DNA from: Alphaproteobacteria bacterium
GTDB lineage: Bacteria > Pseudomonadota > Alphaproteobacteria > RF32 > CAG-239
Length of the DNA stretch: 5,046 nt
Reading direction: 5' to 3'
NCBI GenBank assembly: GCA_003542415.1
Contig: DPKR01000118.1
Location: 1-5,046, forward strand
This document shows positions 1-5,046 of the stretch, piece after piece. The position numbers and the translations under genes are program-made. How positions within the stretch are numbered: position 1 is the first letter of the stretch; the number at the start of each line of letters is the position of its first letter. The notes beneath the pieces were generated by a model that saw nothing but the letters and a program-made list of their open reading frames with translations, was not told the origin of the DNA and searched no databases.

Positions 1-131
1 CATTCATTTATAATCCTCAAGATGTTGAAACCTATATGAGTGAGTTAATGCAATCAAATTATGACCTCATCATTTCACAAAAATGTCCGACTTTAGCAAT
101 GCAAAGAAAGCTTCAGCAAAGGCAGCTGTAA
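1..131 (+). CDS. C-terminal fragment of an unrecognised protein (5' end outside window)
   Basis: The third forward frame is open from the left edge to a TAA at 129-131, giving 42 residues that begin FIYNPQDVETYMSEL and end QRKLQQRQL. The other two forward frames hit stops early (TAA at 11-13, TGA at 37-39). The tail is plausibly helical and is polar and basic at its end. A hairpin with a T-run follows the stop within about 20 bases, as expected at the end of a transcription unit, which supports a real gene end. I do not recognise the family and offer no function. It is probably a separate transcription unit from the DUF2066 gene that starts about 95 bases downstream. Confidence 0.6.
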   Translation, partial: FIYNPQDVETYMSELMQSNYDLIISQKCPTLAMQRKLQQRQL

Positions 132-147
132 CTTATAAAACCCCATT

Positions 148-177
148 AAAAAGCAAATATTTTTATTTGCTTTTTTT
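148..177 (+). terminator. AT-rich intrinsic terminator after the left-edge gene
   Basis: A 12-base arm (148-159, AAAAAGCAAATA) pairs perfectly with 164-175 around a TTTT loop, and the T-run extends to 177. Only two of the twelve pairs are G:C, so the hairpin is weaker than the one at 2371-2402. Its A-rich 5' flank and T-rich 3' flank fit a terminator for the gene ending at 131. Read-through into the next gene is possible. Confidence 0.55.
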
Positions 178-195
178 ATTATCTTAATATATATT
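167..195 (+). promoter_or_regulatory. Candidate sigma70-type promoter for the DUF2066/AI-2E operon
   Basis: TTGCTT at 167-172 could be a -35 (3 of 6 consensus bases). It is followed after exactly 17 bases by TATATT at 190-195, a -10 with 5 of 6 consensus bases. Transcription would begin near 202, about 25 bases before the ATG at 227 and just ahead of the ribosome-binding site. The -35 lies inside the 3' arm of the upstream hairpin. Such matches are common in AT-rich DNA, so this is only a candidate. Confidence 0.3.
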
Positions 196-211
196 GCCTT
201 TGGAATTTGAA

Positions 212-217
212 AGAGGA
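212..217 (+). promoter_or_regulatory. Ribosome-binding site that fixes the DUF2066 start at 227
   Basis: AGAGGA sits 9 bases before the ATG at 227-229. The longer reading from TTG at 194 has no Shine-Dalgarno sequence before it, would place the start codon in the candidate -10 box, and would put eleven charged or polar residues before the signal peptide. The 227 start is therefore preferred. Confidence 0.7.
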
Positions 218-226
218 TTAAAGAAA

Positions 227-1294
227 ATGAAAAAGTTTTGCTTGTTTTTAGTTTTTACGGTTGGGTTGGTATTTAATGTAAAAGCCGAAGTGAGCTTTGA
301 TGCCGGGGTGTCGGTTGAAAAAGAGGCCGAAAATTCGGCAATTGCCAAAGAAGAGGCTATGAAAGATGCCTACAGACAAGCTTTTTTAAATGTTGCCGGA
401 CGTTTAACGACACAAGAAAATCTTGAAAAATTAAATGAACTTTCAGATGAGCAGATTGTCTTGTTCATCACAGAAACAAATGTTGTTGCCGAAAAAAGCT
501 CAAAAGACGGGTATCGTGCAGATTTGAACATCAAAATCAACGGTGATTTATTAAAAGAATATATGCTTGAAAACAATATGATCGAAGTTGTCTCAGCCCC
601 TGCTGATATTTTGCTGATCCCGACTTATGCCGATATGGAATACAGCGGCAATGTTTTATTTGAAGACGGCAATGTTTGGCGCGATATTCTCCTTTCAAAA
701 GGGCATATCAAAGCCGGAAAATTAAGCTTTGAGGTGATTGAAGGAACCGATTCGAACAAAGCATTTTTAACAGCAGACAATGCTTTGAATATGAGCGAAG
801 ATATATATGAAAAAATCAAATTTATAAACAACTCTAAAAATGTGTGGACAGTGCATGCGGTTCGAGCCGGTTTAAACAATGTTGTTTTGGTCTTAAAACC
901 ATACGGTGGTGAAGAAAAACGTATTGTCGTCAAAGCAGGAGAGGGCGACCCGTTTGAAAACGCCATTGAAGAAATGGTTTCGTATATTGTTTATGCCATG
1001 GGGCAAAAAAATGTGGATGACAGTTCATATAAAAGTAAAATTAATGTTGTTTTTGAATATCAAAAACTCAAAGACTGGCTTGAGTTGCAAAAAAAGCTAA
1101 ATGAGGTGCCTCAAATAAAAAAGATTGAAACAGGCGCTATGGAAAACGGCAAAGTGCGTTTTGGTTTGGAGTTTTCCGGCACGCTTGAAATGCTTGATGC
1201 AAGCTTGAAAGAAAATGGGCTTGAGGTTAAGTTTGAAAATGGAAGTTATATGATTAAAGAAAAGGAAGAGAGCAATGCAGACAAAATCTTGTAA
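227..1294 (+). CDS. Exported DUF2066 family protein
   Basis: This is a 355-residue protein of unknown biochemical role, most likely periplasmic or attached to the cell envelope. Residues 1-20 (MKKFCLFLVFTVGLVFNVKA) form a signal peptide: two lysines, a hydrophobic core, and a V-K-A signal peptidase I site before Glu21. The only cysteine there, Cys5, is not in a lipobox. The N-terminal part (about 21-115) has the helix A..DAYRQAFLNVAGRL seen in DUF2066 proteins, ending in YRADLNIKINGDLLKEY. ADILLIPTY (126-134) and LFEDGNVWRDIL (144-155) match the family's 'lPv ... lW.. gN.W' core. A C-terminal section around Trp284 (KLKDWLELQKKL ... VRFGLEFSGTLEMLDASL) resembles its usual tail. The assignment is by remembered family pattern, not a search. 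The gene has its own ribosome-binding site, and its last 20 bases overlap the start of the AI-2E-family gene, so the two are co-transcribed and probably translationally coupled. Codon use matches the neighbours. Confidence 0.8.
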   Translation: MKKFCLFLVFTVGLVFNVKAEVSFDAGVSVEKEAENSAIAKEEAMKDAYRQAFLNVAGRLTTQENLEKLNELSDEQIVLFITETNVVAEKSSKDGYRADLNIKINGDLLKEYMLENNMIEVVSAPADILLIPTYADMEYSGNVLFEDGNVWRDILLSKGHIKAGKLSFEVIEGTDSNKAFLTADNALNMSEDIYEKIKFINNSKNVWTVHAVRAGLNNVVLVLKPYGGEEKRIVVKAGEGDPFENAIEEMVSYIVYAMGQKNVDDSSYKSKINVVFEYQKLKDWLELQKKLNEVPQIKKIETGAMENGKVRFGLEFSGTLEMLDASLKENGLEVKFENGSYMIKEKEESNADKIL

Positions 1295-2372
1295 AACAAA
1301 CAATACACTTTCAAATTTGTGGAACAATACAAACTTTGGCGTTTGGTTTGTTTTAGGCGTTTTGCTTTGTTCAGGGCTTTATGTTTTGCGCTCGGTTTTA
1401 CTGCCGTTTGTGTTGGGTATCATTTTAGGATACCTTTTTGATCCGCTTGCAACAAAGCTTGAAAAGCTCAAGATTTCAAGAACATGGGCAACAGTATTAG
1501 TGTTTTTGATTGTGGTTTTGATTGCTGTGCCGGTCATTGCGCTTTTGGTGGGTGTGATTGACAATCAGCTTTCTATTTTTGTTTCGGCTGTGCCGACATA
1601 TATAGCTTCTTTTGTGCAAAAGCTGGAACCTGCAATGAAAAGTTTGCAAGAATATATTCCGGGTCTGGAAACCGACAATTTAAAAACAGCCTTTTCTCAA
1701 AACATTTCACAAACCTTTCAATTGAGCGGAAAGTTTTTACAAGGATTGTTCAAAAACGGTATGGCAATTGTGAATGTGCTTTCACTGTTGTTGATTACAC
1801 CGGTTGTTGCCTTTTATATGTTGCGTGATTGGGATGTTTTTGTGAAAAAGGTCGATGCACTTTTGCCGCGTAAGTCCAAAAAGAATATTCGTGAAATATT
1901 CAAAAAAATAGATAAGGCGATTTCAGGCTTTATACGCGGACAATTGAGTGTTTGTGTGATTTTAGGCACATATTATGCTCTTGGCTTGAGGCTCATCGGG
2001 TTGGAACTCGGACTTTTGGTTGGTTTTATTGCAGGCTTGATCTCATTTATTCCGTATGTTGGAAGCATCACAGGGTTTGTGCTGAGCATTATTTTGGCTT
2101 TATCTCAATTCAGCGAATATACAAAAATTATTGAAGTGGTGCTTGTTTTTGGCATCGGGCAATTTTTAGAGGGCAACTTTTTAACCCCGAAGCTTGTTGG
2201 TGACAACATCGGTTTGCATCCGGTTTGGGTGATGTTTGCACTCCTTGCCGGCGGCGTTTTGTTAGGGTTTTTGGGGCTTATGATTGCTGTGCCTGTGGCG
2301 GCAATCGTTGCTATTTTGCTCAAAACAGGCATTGAAAAATATAAAAAAAGCAAGCTTTATTTAGAAGACTAA
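1275..2372 (+). CDS. AI-2E family (PerM-like) membrane transporter/permease
   Basis: This 365-residue inner-membrane protein belongs to the AI-2E exporter family, which includes PerM, TqsA and YtvI. Length and architecture are typical: paired N-terminal membrane segments (about 21-40 and 42-56), one at 72-95, a soluble loop (about 97-155), then a membrane block. Recognisable motifs are TPVVAFYMLRDWD (175-187), GFIRGQLSVCVILGTYYALGL (218-238), SFIPYVGSITG (257-267), the signature LEGNFLTPKLVGDNIGLHP (298-316), and GFLGLMIAVPVAA (331-343). Members export autoinducer-2 in E. coli (TqsA) or act as Na+/H+ antiporters in some bacilli. The substrate here cannot be read from the sequence, so the autoinducer label should not be taken literally. 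The ATG at 1275 is preceded by AGGA at 1263-1266, inside the end of the DUF2066 gene, and no other Met occurs before residue 121. The gene ends against a strong terminator, so it is the last of its operon. In many alphaproteobacteria I recall a DnaA-related hda gene next; it is not here. Confidence 0.93.
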   Translation: MQTKSCKTNNTLSNLWNNTNFGVWFVLGVLLCSGLYVLRSVLLPFVLGIILGYLFDPLATKLEKLKISRTWATVLVFLIVVLIAVPVIALLVGVIDNQLSIFVSAVPTYIASFVQKLEPAMKSLQEYIPGLETDNLKTAFSQNISQTFQLSGKFLQGLFKNGMAIVNVLSLLLITPVVAFYMLRDWDVFVKKVDALLPRKSKKNIREIFKKIDKAISGFIRGQLSVCVILGTYYALGLRLIGLELGLLVGFIAGLISFIPYVGSITGFVLSIILALSQFSEYTKIIEVVLVFGIGQFLEGNFLTPKLVGDNIGLHPVWVMFALLAGGVLLGFLGLMIAVPVAAIVAILLKTGIEKYKKSKLYLED

Positions 2373-2402
2373 AAAAAAGCCTCGTTGATGAGGCTTTTTT
2401 TT
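2371..2402. terminator. Bidirectional intrinsic terminator shared by convergent operons
   Basis: GCCTC (2379-2383) pairs with GAGGC (2390-2394) around a GTTGAT loop. The stem is flanked by eight A (2371-2378) and eight T (2395-2402), which can extend pairing to 13 base pairs. Because of the symmetry it gives a G:C-rich stem followed by a T-run on either strand. It ends the AI-2E-family gene (TAA at 2370-2372) and the minus-strand 291-residue gene (TAA, complement of 2401-2403). Both stop codons supply bases to the A/T tracts. Confidence 0.9.
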
Positions 2403-3276
2403 AATATTCAAAATCTTTGTCGGAAAACAGCGAAAGCTCAACAACTGTTTCCTGCGTTTTTGAAGGCTGAGAAACTGGAGGCATTTGATATTTCGGGGTT
2501 TGTAATTTAGGCGCATTTTGTTGGTGCAGAGTGTTAACTGCAAATTTGCTATCTGGGCCATATAAGCCACCTTTTGCAAAGGCACCTTGAGGGCCGAAAG
2601 GGTGGCCAGCTTGATGTTCGGTATAGATTGAAAATTTTTCTAAAATATTATTCATAATTTCTTGCTGTCTTTTTCTTTGCGCCTCCCAGTCTAATGATGC
2701 ATTTTTAAAATCTTTCTCATTGCTGCCGAATTGTTCGGCGTTGAGGGCATTTTGTGAATAAAGCTGAGAAAGTATTTCGGCGGTGTCACGCTTAAATTCT
2801 GCATAAACACGCGGGCGCCCACCTTTAATGTTTGAGGGTATATCACCTAAAATGTACTCGCCAACTTTTTTGTAGAGATTTAATGCGGTTTTAATTTTGT
2901 CCTTCACATTTTTAGGATGATGAAAACGAATGATTAAATTGTGAAATTCGTCTTTTTTCTTTTGTTTTTGTTTTGCCTGATAAATGCGCTTTGTGAGTAA
3001 TAAAGACAGATTTTTTTCGGTTCGAGAGGGATTTTCAGATGAACAATATTGCTCCTTCATGCTTTTGAATATACCAATTTGAGATTCATAGTCAAATTCA
3101 TATCTTTGAAGGCTATCCATATCATATTCAAAACTTTTTATTCGGCTAATCAAATAGGGCGAAAAGGTCAGACCTGATGTGGCTTTGCTTTTTGCGCTTT
3201 CTTTTCTTTGACCTTTTAATCGTAATATGGCATATTGGCAAAACGCATTTTCAATATCTTCAAGTGTGTTTGGCAT
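2401..3276 (-). CDS. Hypothetical protein, 291 residues, downstream of a GNAT gene
   Basis: I do not recognise this protein. It has no signal peptide and no evident membrane segment, so it is probably cytoplasmic. The N-terminal two thirds is charged and looks mostly helical: a basic stretch at 19-31, an aromatic/acidic part at 49-63 (FEYDMDSLQRYEFDY), a lysine/glutamine-rich helix at 96-110 with KQKQKKKDE, then FHHPKNVKDKIKTALNLYKKVGEYI (118-142 as a segment) and GGRPRVYAEFKRDTAEIL around 152-169. A helix at 195-215 precedes a glycine/proline-rich segment (224-245), and the final 45 residues are proline/glutamine-rich and probably disordered, ending SDKDFEY. The start is firm: a perfect AGGAGG lies 5 bases before the ATG. 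It begins 15 bases after the GNAT gene stops, so the two form an operon. Composition and codon use resemble the surrounding genes. Basic residues would permit nucleic-acid binding, but no domain supports that. Confidence 0.85.
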   Translation of the reverse strand: MPNTLEDIENAFCQYAILRLKGQRKESAKSKATSGLTFSPYLISRIKSFEYDMDSLQRYEFDYESQIGIFKSMKEQYCSSENPSRTEKNLSLLLTKRIYQAKQKQKKKDEFHNLIIRFHHPKNVKDKIKTALNLYKKVGEYILGDIPSNIKGGRPRVYAEFKRDTAEILSQLYSQNALNAEQFGSNEKDFKNASLDWEAQRKRQQEIMNNILEKFSIYTEHQAGHPFGPQGAFAKGGLYGPDSKFAVNTLHQQNAPKLQTPKYQMPPVSQPSKTQETVVELSLFSDKDFEY

Positions 3277-3281
3277 ATCAA

Positions 3282-3287
3282 CCTCCT
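3282..3287 (-). promoter_or_regulatory. Consensus ribosome-binding site of the 291-residue gene
   Basis: On the minus strand AGGAGG (complement of 3282-3287) lies 5 bases before the ATG at 3276-3274, inside the 15-base gap after the GNAT stop codon. It is the strongest Shine-Dalgarno match in the window and supports active translation of the unrecognised protein. Confidence 0.8.
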
Positions 3288-3291
3288 TTTA

Positions 3292-3729
3292 CTAGATTTT
3301 TTTCACCATTTTAGCAAAGGTGATGCCTTGTTCTTCAAAAAGATTGCCTTCTTGCTTAAAACCTAATTTTTCATAAAAAGCAACAACAGAGAGCATGGCA
3401 TGCATCACAACTTTTGTGTATCCGGCCTCTTTAGCACGTTTTAAGGCGTATTCAACTAAAGCTTTTCCGACACCTTCGCCTTGATGAACACCATCAACAG
3501 CCACCTGCATCAAACGGATTTCGTTGTCGTTGACGGGGGCAAGAATTAAACCGCCGATGAGTTTGTCATCCAAACTTTCAACGCAGCCGATGTGCAGATA
3601 TGAAATTTCTTTATCTCTGAAAGAATCAAGAAACTTTAAGCCGAGCGGCTCAAGCAAAACCTTATATCTCAATTCCACAAGTTCATCATAGCGCGTTGAG
3701 CCGAAATCAACATCAATCATTTTTTTCAT
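3292..3729 (-). CDS. GNAT family N-acetyltransferase
   Basis: This 145-residue single-domain acetyltransferase is predicted to move an acetyl group from acetyl-CoA to an amine; the acceptor is unknown. An N-terminal helix carries LVELRYKVLLEPLGL (17-31), typical of stand-alone GNAT proteins. Strand 4 and motif A follow: RLMQVAVDGVHQGEGVGKAL (72-91), containing the acetyl-CoA pyrophosphate-binding loop Q83-G-E-G-V-G88. Motif B is VVAFYEKLGFKQEG (115-128), with Tyr119 at the position of the usual general-acid tyrosine. Full length fits the family. The ATG at 3729 is chosen because GAGGAG (complement of 3738-3743) sits 8 bases upstream; the Met at codon 4 would be 17 bases away. It leads a two-gene minus-strand operon with the 291-residue protein and is divergent from lepA. 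The acceptor could be a small molecule or a protein, possibly its operon partner, but nothing in the sequence shows which. Confidence 0.92.
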   Translation of the reverse strand: MKKMIDVDFGSTRYDELVELRYKVLLEPLGLKFLDSFRDKEISYLHIGCVESLDDKLIGGLILAPVNDNEIRLMQVAVDGVHQGEGVGKALVEYALKRAKEAGYTKVVMHAMLSVVAFYEKLGFKQEGNLFEEQGITFAKMVKKI

Positions 3730-3761
3730 ACCGAATACTCCTCATTCTCAAATTTGTCTAT

Positions 3762-3790
3762 ATTAAAACATATTTTTTGATTTTTTGCAA
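3762..3790 (-). promoter_or_regulatory. Candidate promoter for the GNAT operon
   Basis: On the minus strand TTGCAA (complement of 3785-3790; 4 of 6 match to -35) is followed after 17 bases by TTTAAT (complement of 3762-3767; 5 of 6 match to -10). Transcription would start near 3755, about 25 bases before the GNAT ATG. The -35 lies in one arm of the inverted repeat at 3786-3802. The evidence is pattern matching in AT-rich DNA only. Confidence 0.3.
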
Positions 3791-3802
3791 TAATATATTG
3801 CA
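3786..3802. repeat. 17-base inverted repeat between divergent GNAT gene and lepA
   Basis: TGCAATA-ATA-TATTGCA has two perfect 7-base arms around a 3-base centre and lies near the middle of the 123-base divergent region. It overlaps the candidate -35 for the GNAT operon. Its right arm contributes TTGCAC (3798-3803), which is 17 bases before TATGAA (3821-3826), a weak candidate promoter for lepA. The size and position suit an operator for a dimeric regulator, but no regulator gene is nearby and chance is possible in such AT-rich DNA. Confidence 0.4.
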
Positions 3803-3852
3803 CTTGAAATAAAAATAATTTATGAAGAAAGGAAATATTTGAGGAAAGTTTG

Positions 3853-5046
3853 ATGACAGATTTGAGTTTAATTCGAAATTTTGCGATTATTGCCCATATT
3901 GACCACGGCAAATCAACCCTTGCTGACCGCATGATTGAATATTGCGGCGGTCTAACCGCGCGCGAGATGACTGAACAAGTTTTAGACAGCATGGATATTG
4001 AAAAAGAACGCGGGATTACCATCAAAGCGCAAACCGTTCGTTTAAACTATAAGGCAAAAGACGGCAAAACATATCAGCTCAATTTAATGGATACACCGGG
4101 CCATGTTGACTTTTCTTATGAAGTATCGCGTTCGCTTGCCTCGTGTGAAGGCTCAGTTTTGGTGGTGGATGCCACACAAGGTGTTGAAGCGCAAACGCTT
4201 GCCAATGTGTATTTAGCCATAGATAATAACCACGAGATTTTGCCGGTTTTAAACAAGGTCGATTTGCCTTCGGCCGATGTTGAGAAAGTCAAACAGCAAA
4301 TTGAAGATGTGATAGGCCTTGATGCCTCAAATGCGATTGAAACATCAGGCAAAACGGGGCTTGGGGTTCCTGAATTGCTGGAAGCAATTGTTGAAAAATT
4401 ACCTGCGCCTCAAGGCGACAAAGACAAGCCCTTAAAAGCGCTTTTGATTGACAGTTGGTATGATTCATATTTAGGTGTGGTTATTTTGGTGCGCATTCAT
4501 GATGGTATTTTGAAAAAGAAAACAAACATTAGGATGATGTCAAACGGTGCGACTTATTTGGTCGATAAAGTCGGTATTTTCACTCCGAAAATGCAAGATA
4601 TTGAAGCCTTATATCCGGGCGAGGTCGGGTTTATCACGGCAAGTATTAAATCGGTCAGTGATACATCGGTCGGTGATACTATCACAGACAATAAAGCGCC
4701 GTGTGATGCGCCGCTTGAAGGCTTTAAGCCGTCTGTTCCTGTGGTGTTTTGTTCTATTTTTCCGACAGATTCGAGCCAATATGATTCCTTAAAGGACGCG
4801 CTTGCAAAACTCAAGCTCAACGATGCAAGCATTGACTACACCAACGAGAATTCCGAGGCTTTGGGTTTGGGGTTCAGATGCGGATTTTTGGGACTTCTTC
4901 ATATGGAAATCATTGAAGAGCGAATCGGACGCGAATTTGATTTAGATATCATCACAACAGCGCCGTCTGTGGCTTATAAAATCCATCTTTCGGACGGCAC
5001 GGATATGATGCTCCATAACCCTGCCGATATGCCGGATTTGTCAACG
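3853..5046 (+). CDS. lepA: Elongation factor 4 (LepA), N-terminal 398 codons, 3' end outside window
   Basis: LepA/EF4 is a ribosome-associated translational GTPase, proposed to back-translocate stalled ribosomes and also linked to 30S subunit assembly. The GTPase domain shows G1 AHIDHGKS (14-21), switch ERGITI (52-57), G3 DTPGH (80-84), G4 NKVD (134-137) and G5 as SGK (165-167), where SAK is usual. [16 protein letters not shown] (103-118) is typical of the family. Domain II follows, with [15 protein letters not shown] (196-210) and LGIFTPK-like VGIFTPK (240-246). Domain III includes LKLNDASI (320-327) and the LepA hallmark [17 protein letters not shown] (338-354). The reading aligns along its whole length with E. 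coli LepA (599 residues) as I remember it, so about the first two thirds is present and the LepA-specific C-terminal domain lies beyond the edge. The ATG at 3853 follows GAGGAAAG (3841-3848), and [10 protein letters not shown] is a normal LepA start. The frame is open to the last base with no disruption. Confidence 0.98.
   Translation, partial: MTDLSLIRNFAIIAHIDHGKSTLADRMIEYCGGLTAREMTEQVLDSMDIEKERGITIKAQTVRLNYKAKDGKTYQLNLMDTPGHVDFSYEVSRSLASCEGSVLVVDATQGVEAQTLANVYLAIDNNHEILPVLNKVDLPSADVEKVKQQIEDVIGLDASNAIETSGKTGLGVPELLEAIVEKLPAPQGDKDKPLKALLIDSWYDSYLGVVILVRIHDGILKKKTNIRMMSNGATYLVDKVGIFTPKMQDIEALYPGEVGFITASIKSVSDTSVGDTITDNKAPCDAPLEGFKPSVPVVFCSIFPTDSSQYDSLKDALAKLKLNDASIDYTNENSEALGLGFRCGFLGLLHMEIIEERIGREFDLDIITTAPSVAYKIHLSDGTDMMLHNPADMPDLST

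Noticed and set aside
194..226. TTG-initiated extension of the DUF2066 gene adding eleven residues.
   Set aside because: There is no ribosome-binding site before it, it overlaps the candidate -10, and it would bury the signal peptide behind charged residues. The ATG at 227 has a well-spaced AGAGGA.
625..966. Minus-strand open frame of 113 codons antisense to the DUF2066 gene, with smaller ones at 370-576 and 1097-1327.
   Set aside because: The opposite strand has a signal peptide, family motifs and a Shine-Dalgarno sequence; these have none.
1275..2372. Reading the AI-2E-family gene as evidence for quorum-sensing export.
   Set aside because: The family is broad and includes ion antiporters. 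No luxS or autoinducer gene is present here, so a signalling role cannot be claimed.
2361..2585. Minus-strand open frame of 74 codons overlapping the terminator and the end of the 291-residue gene.
   Set aside because: It reads through the terminator hairpin and lies in another frame of a gene with a strong start signal.
3726..4025. Minus-strand open frame of 99 codons across the divergent region and the start of lepA.
   Set aside because: It is antisense to the conserved GTPase domain of lepA and runs through the regulatory region. It has no family resemblance and conflicts with the GNAT gene's upstream signals.
4116..4352. Minus-strand open frame inside lepA, plus similar ones at 4554-4832 (minus) and 4547-4792 (plus).
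   Set aside because: All lie within the well-conserved lepA reading frame, lack ribosome-binding sites, and have compositions expected of shadow frames.
4651..4680. Imperfect tandem repeat of 15 bases in lepA (TCGGTCAGTGATACA then TCGGTCGGTGATACT), encoding [10 protein letters not shown].
   Set aside because: The stretch aligns without a length change to the corresponding region of E. coli LepA (ending VGDT), so it reflects normal family sequence and not a recent duplication.

Overview
The window is AT-rich (roughly 40% GC by eye) and looks like ordinary chromosomal DNA from a low-GC alphaproteobacterium. The evidence is a DUF2066-type exported protein overlapping an AI-2E/PerM-family membrane protein, a pairing I associate with alphaproteobacteria, and a LepA that opens [10 protein letters not shown]. 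An uncultured gut or host-associated lineage is possible, but the sequence does not fix the genus. I see no mobile element, tRNA, rRNA, CRISPR array, integration site or phage gene. No gene-free stretch exceeds about 125 bases.

Layout, left to right: (1) bases 1-131 hold the C-terminal 42 codons of an unrecognised plus-strand gene, followed by an AT-rich hairpin with a T-run (148-177). (2) Bases 227-2372 are a two-gene plus-strand operon. A secreted DUF2066 protein of 355 residues overlaps by 20 bases the start of a 365-residue AI-2E-family membrane protein. A candidate promoter overlaps the preceding terminator. (3) Bases 2371-2402 form a strong symmetrical hairpin that serves as terminator for convergent transcription from both sides. 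(4) Bases 3729 down to 2401 are a two-gene minus-strand operon: a GNAT acetyltransferase (145 residues), then a 291-residue protein I do not recognise. (5) Bases 3730-3852 are a divergent intergenic region with a 17-base inverted repeat. (6) From 3853 to the window edge is the first 398 codons of lepA (elongation factor 4), which runs off the right end.

Nothing here convincingly makes up a new multi-gene system. lepA and the DUF2066/AI-2E pair are core genes. The only real unknowns are the 291-residue protein co-transcribed with the GNAT enzyme and the gene fragment at the left edge. The palindrome between the GNAT gene and lepA, and the very compact shared terminator, are the most notable non-coding structures.
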